Source: Rheinheimera oceanensis (GTDB lineage Bacteria; Pseudomonadota; Gammaproteobacteria; Enterobacterales; Alteromonadaceae). From it: 64,000 nt of DNA. How positions within the stretch are numbered: position 1 is the stretch's first letter; each line of letters opens with the position of its first letter. A program made the translations under genes and the position numbers. A model generated the notes under the pieces. That model did not search any database. It saw only the letters and a program-made list of their open reading frames with translations, and had not been told where the DNA came from. The DNA lies in assembly GCF_018831085.1 (NCBI RefSeq), contig NZ_JAGPNM010000001.1, positions 124,001 to 188,000 of the forward strand, written 5' to 3'. This document shows, piece after piece, positions 61,433 to 64,000 of the stretch.

Positions 61433-61620
61433 TGTCCTGCTCCTGAACTTTGTGTTGTCTGTATGTGATAAAACCAGACCAGCATAACCGTTGCAAGGCT
61501 TACATAACAGGCTGGCGTACACATTTAAAAAAGGGCACGCAGTGTAAAACGAAGCGCTAATCTTTACAATATCAACCTTAGATAAACACCATGCTGTCTG
61601 AAACCGTTCTGATAAAAACA

Positions 61621-61648
61621 AAGAACCCGCCTGTCACAGCGGGTTCTT
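61621..61648 (-). terminator. terminator of the prolyl oligopeptidase gene
   Basis: AAGAACCCGC (61621-61630) and GCGGGTTCTT (61639-61648), 8-base loop, followed on the minus strand by TGTTTTTATC. It lies 16 bases past the peptidase stop. Confidence 0.85.
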
Positions 61649-61664
61649 ATCGTTGCTAAGCCGG

Positions 61665-63830
61665 TTAAGGCAATTGCTTATAGCCCATGTTATACAGTGT
61701 AAAGCTTACCATATCAGCCGTTTGCTCAATCTGCTTTGATACCGGTGTACCGGCACCATGGCCAGCGTTGGTTTCAATGCGGATAAGCTGCGGGTTAACC
61801 CCGGCATCTTTTGCCTGTAACTCAGCAGCAAACTTAAATGAGTGAGCAGGCACTACGCGATCATCATGATCGGCAGTAGTTACCATGGTTGCCGGATACG
61901 CCACGCCTGCTTTAACGTTATGCACCGGAGAATAGGCCAGCAGATATTCAAACATTTCTTTGCTTTGCTCACTGGTGCCATAGTCATATGCCCAGCCAGC
62001 ACCGGCAGTAAAGGTGTGATAGCGCAGCATGTCGAGTACACCCACCGCCGGCAGCGCAACTTTAATCAGCTCTGGCTGTTGTGTCATTACTGCGCCAACT
62101 AACAAACCGCCATTAGAACCACCACGAATAGCCAGCTTGTCTTTAGAGGTATAACCTTCTTTTTGCAGATACTCTGCAGCTGCAATAAAGTCGTCAAACA
62201 CATTTTGCTTTTGCAATTGTGTACCGGCCTGATGCCAGGCTTTGCCATACTCGCCACCACCACGCAGGCTTGGCACCGCATAGACTCCGCCCAGATCCAT
62301 CCACACAGCATTGGGAATATTAAACGCCGGGGTCAAACTCACATTAAAACCACCATAGCCATATAGCATGGTTGGGTTGCTGCCGTCACGTTTCAGGCCT
62401 TTTTTGTAGCTGATAATCATCGGCACTTTAGTGCCATCTTTCGAGCTGTAAAATACCTGCTCAGATACATAATTGTCACTGTCGAACTTGGCGCCTGATT
62501 TGCTGTAAACTGCTGAGTTACCGTCAGTCGGGCTGAAGCTATAAATAGTTTGCGCCGTAATATAGTTGGTAAAGGTGTAATACAGTGTCTGGTCATCTTT
62601 CTTACCGCTAAAACCACCAACACTACCCACGCCAGGCAACGTAATATCACGCACCCGTTTGCCGTTGTAATCGTACTGCTGCACTTTGGCAATGGCATCA
62701 ACCATATATTCAGCAAAAATGTAGCCTGCACCGGTTGATACACTAAGTACATTATCTGTTTGCGGGATCAGATCCTGCCAGTTCTCCGGTTGCGGTTTGG
62801 CGGCATCAACCGTAACTACTTTTTTATTCGGCGCGTTTAGGTTAGTTACCAGAAACAGCTTACTGCCGTCGTTATCCAGTAAGTCGGTATCAGAGTCGGT
62901 GTGATCCAAAATAGTTACCAACGGGCTGTCCGGGTTGGTTAAATCTTTTAGGAACAATTTATTACCGGAGGTAGATACCGCAGCAGAGATCAGCAGGTAA
63001 CGATCATCTTCGGTTACCGAGGCGCCAACGTAGCGGTGCTTTTGAGCCTCAGTGCCGCCAAAAATAACGACGTCATCTTTTTGTGCACTGCCAAGCTTAT
63101 GGTAATACAGTTTGTGTTGATCAGTTTTTGCCGACAGTTCGCTGCCATCAGGCTTATCATAACTGGAATAGTAAAAACCTTCGTTACCAAACCAGCTGAT
63201 GCTACTGAACTTAACATCTGTCAGCTCTGTTTCCAGCGGCTTTTTAGTTTCAACATCGATAATGATAATTTTACGCCAGTCGCTGCCGCCTTCTGAAATA
63301 GAATACGCCAGCATAGAACCGTCTTTGGAAAAACTTACCTCAGCCAGCGATGTTGTGCCGTCACTGCTAAAGGTGTTGGGATCTAAAAACACCTCACTGC
63401 TGCCATCTTCAAGCTGGCGGTACAAAACATATTGGTTTTGCAGGCCGTCATTCTTATAGAAGTAGGTGTATTTGCCTTCTTTGAAGGGCGCCGTTACTTT
63501 TTCATAGTTCCAAGATGCCGCCAGCTTTTGCTTTATCTGCTCACGATATGGAATTTGCCCCAGATAATCAAAAGTCACTTTATTCTGCGCTTTTACCCAG
63601 GCTTCTGTTTCGCTGCTGCGATCGTCTTCCAGCCAGCGGTACGGATCGGCAATTGTTTGTTCAAAATAGCTATCTACCACGTCGCCTTTAGCGGTTTGCG
63701 GATAGGAAAAGGTAGTTTTTGCAGCTTCTGTCATGGTTACACTATTGGGTTGGGTTGCAATATCAGTTTTTGATTCGCTGCCACAGGCAGCCAGTAAGGA
63801 AACGGCCAGGATACTTAAAACGTGCTTCAT
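61665..63830 (-). CDS. secreted prolyl oligopeptidase family lipoprotein (S9A)
   Basis: 721 residues. Lipobox LLAAC (Cys16) at the end of the signal, so it is anchored in the envelope. N-terminal segment [20 protein letters not shown], a seven-bladed propeller (about 120-450), and an alpha/beta hydrolase domain with GGSNGG (nucleophile Ser about 575), [11 protein letters not shown] and NAGHGAGTP for the catalytic Asp and His. It would cleave short peptides after proline. A terminator follows. Confidence 0.94.
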   Translation of the reverse strand: MKHVLSILAVSLLAACGSESKTDIATQPNSVTMTEAAKTTFSYPQTAKGDVVDSYFEQTIADPYRWLEDDRSSETEAWVKAQNKVTFDYLGQIPYREQIKQKLAASWNYEKVTAPFKEGKYTYFYKNDGLQNQYVLYRQLEDGSSEVFLDPNTFSSDGTTSLAEVSFSKDGSMLAYSISEGGSDWRKIIIIDVETKKPLETELTDVKFSSISWFGNEGFYYSSYDKPDGSELSAKTDQHKLYYHKLGSAQKDDVVIFGGTEAQKHRYVGASVTEDDRYLLISAAVSTSGNKLFLKDLTNPDSPLVTILDHTDSDTDLLDNDGSKLFLVTNLNAPNKKVVTVDAAKPQPENWQDLIPQTDNVLSVSTGAGYIFAEYMVDAIAKVQQYDYNGKRVRDITLPGVGSVGGFSGKKDDQTLYYTFTNYITAQTIYSFSPTDGNSAVYSKSGAKFDSDNYVSEQVFYSSKDGTKVPMIISYKKGLKRDGSNPTMLYGYGGFNVSLTPAFNIPNAVWMDLGGVYAVPSLRGGGEYGKAWHQAGTQLQKQNVFDDFIAAAEYLQKEGYTSKDKLAIRGGSNGGLLVGAVMTQQPELIKVALPAVGVLDMLRYHTFTAGAGWAYDYGTSEQSKEMFEYLLAYSPVHNVKAGVAYPATMVTTADHDDRVVPAHSFKFAAELQAKDAGVNPQLIRIETNAGHGAGTPVSKQIEQTADMVSFTLYNMGYKQLP

Positions 63831-63934
63831 CGTGAGGAACTCCCTGATTCTTGTTGTTATAGCCCGCCTGAGCTTAACAAAGAAGCCGGTGTTTGCCTAT
63901 TTCTGCTCAACGGATTTTCGACTGTATTAAACGA

Positions 63935-63964
63935 AAAAACCCCAACCGGATGGTTGAGGTTTTT
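63935..63964 (-). terminator. terminator of the tRNA transcript
   Basis: AAAAACCCCAACC / GGTTGAGGTTTTT with one mismatch and a GGAT loop; on the minus strand the stem is followed by TTTTTTCG. It lies six bases past the tRNA CCA end. Confidence 0.8.
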
Positions 63965-63969
63965 AAGGA

Positions 63970-64000
63970 TGGTGCCCAGACCCGGAATCGAACCAGGGAC
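63970..64000 (-). tRNA. 3' end of a tRNA gene, probably tRNA-Phe
   Basis: The minus strand reads GTCCCTGGTTCGATTCCGGG then TCTGGGCACCA: T-arm with TTCGATTCC loop, acceptor strand ending GGGCACCA with the CCA encoded. The variable/T-arm and acceptor match gammaproteobacterial tRNA-Phe, but the anticodon is outside the window. Confidence 0.75.

Noticed and set aside
1..64000. CRISPR array, transposase, rRNA or replication origin
   Set aside because: No regularly spaced direct repeats, no IS-type ORF with terminal repeats, and no rRNA or oriC-like sequence were seen.

Overview
The window looks like a chromosomal segment of a marine- or freshwater-type gammaproteobacterium of the Alteromonadales/Chromatiales grade. 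From the protein sequences and gene content I would guess the Rheinheimera/Alishewanella group, but that is from memory and not from a search. The syntenic core recA-pncC, mutS, rpoS-nlpD-popT-pcm-surE-truD-ispF-ispD-ftsB, syd, queF, ppnN and xni is typical of gammaproteobacteria. Genes are dense, many overlap by 1-17 bases, and no CRISPR array, transposase or rRNA is seen.

Region by region. 1-4.4 kb (minus strand): front part of an extracellular contractile injection system (eCIS) locus. It holds a DUF4255 cap/terminator protein, an unknown protein, one sheath, two inner-tube proteins, a DUF5908 miniprotein and a truncated tube/LysM-like protein; spike, baseplate and ATPase genes would lie outside the window. 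4.8-6.6 kb: apbE and a periplasmic solute-binding protein. 6.7-26.5 kb (minus strand): one uninterrupted array of 18 genes. It combines a proton-channel motor (ExbB/MotA-like, two ExbD/TolR), an AgmX/TonB-like envelope-spanning protein, several TPR or coiled-coil periplasmic proteins, three predicted outer-membrane barrels, DUF4266 and DUF3570, a TlpA thioredoxin, three exported proteins with CxxCH haem sites, and a Tat-exported DUF1501-like protein. It resembles the Agl-Glt/Nfs machinery of Myxococcus with a redox module attached, and is the most interesting object here.

26.6-28.3 kb: recA with a LexA box, and pncC. 28.6-31.8 kb: a three-gene operon of a DUF1080 (3-keto-disaccharide hydrolase) protein, a GMC dehydrogenase and its Tat-targeted small subunit. 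31.9-34.0 kb: a scar of an integrative conjugative element, with an AbiEi/AbiEii toxin-antitoxin pair, a DUF2274 gene and a frameshifted trbI tail. 34.1-38.6 kb: mutS, then a benE-gntR cassette in the mutS-rpoS interval. 38.6-45.4 kb (minus): the rpoS to ftsB block. 45.5-58.8 kb: housekeeping and small unknown genes, including a diguanylate cyclase preceded by a short transcript-like unit with a 20-residue ORF. 58.8-64 kb (minus): an extragenic inverted-repeat element, gpt, deoD, deoB, a secreted prolyl oligopeptidase and the 3' end of a tRNA, probably tRNA-Phe.

How the parts may work together: the eCIS is a contractile delivery particle. The 18-gene array would couple proton-motive force at the inner membrane through TPR/TonB-like parts to outer-membrane barrels and surface redox lipoproteins. 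apbE, on the opposite strand nearby, may flavinylate the DUF3570 barrel of that array, which carries an ApbE-type D-x-x-S-G-A-S motif. These functional links are inference.
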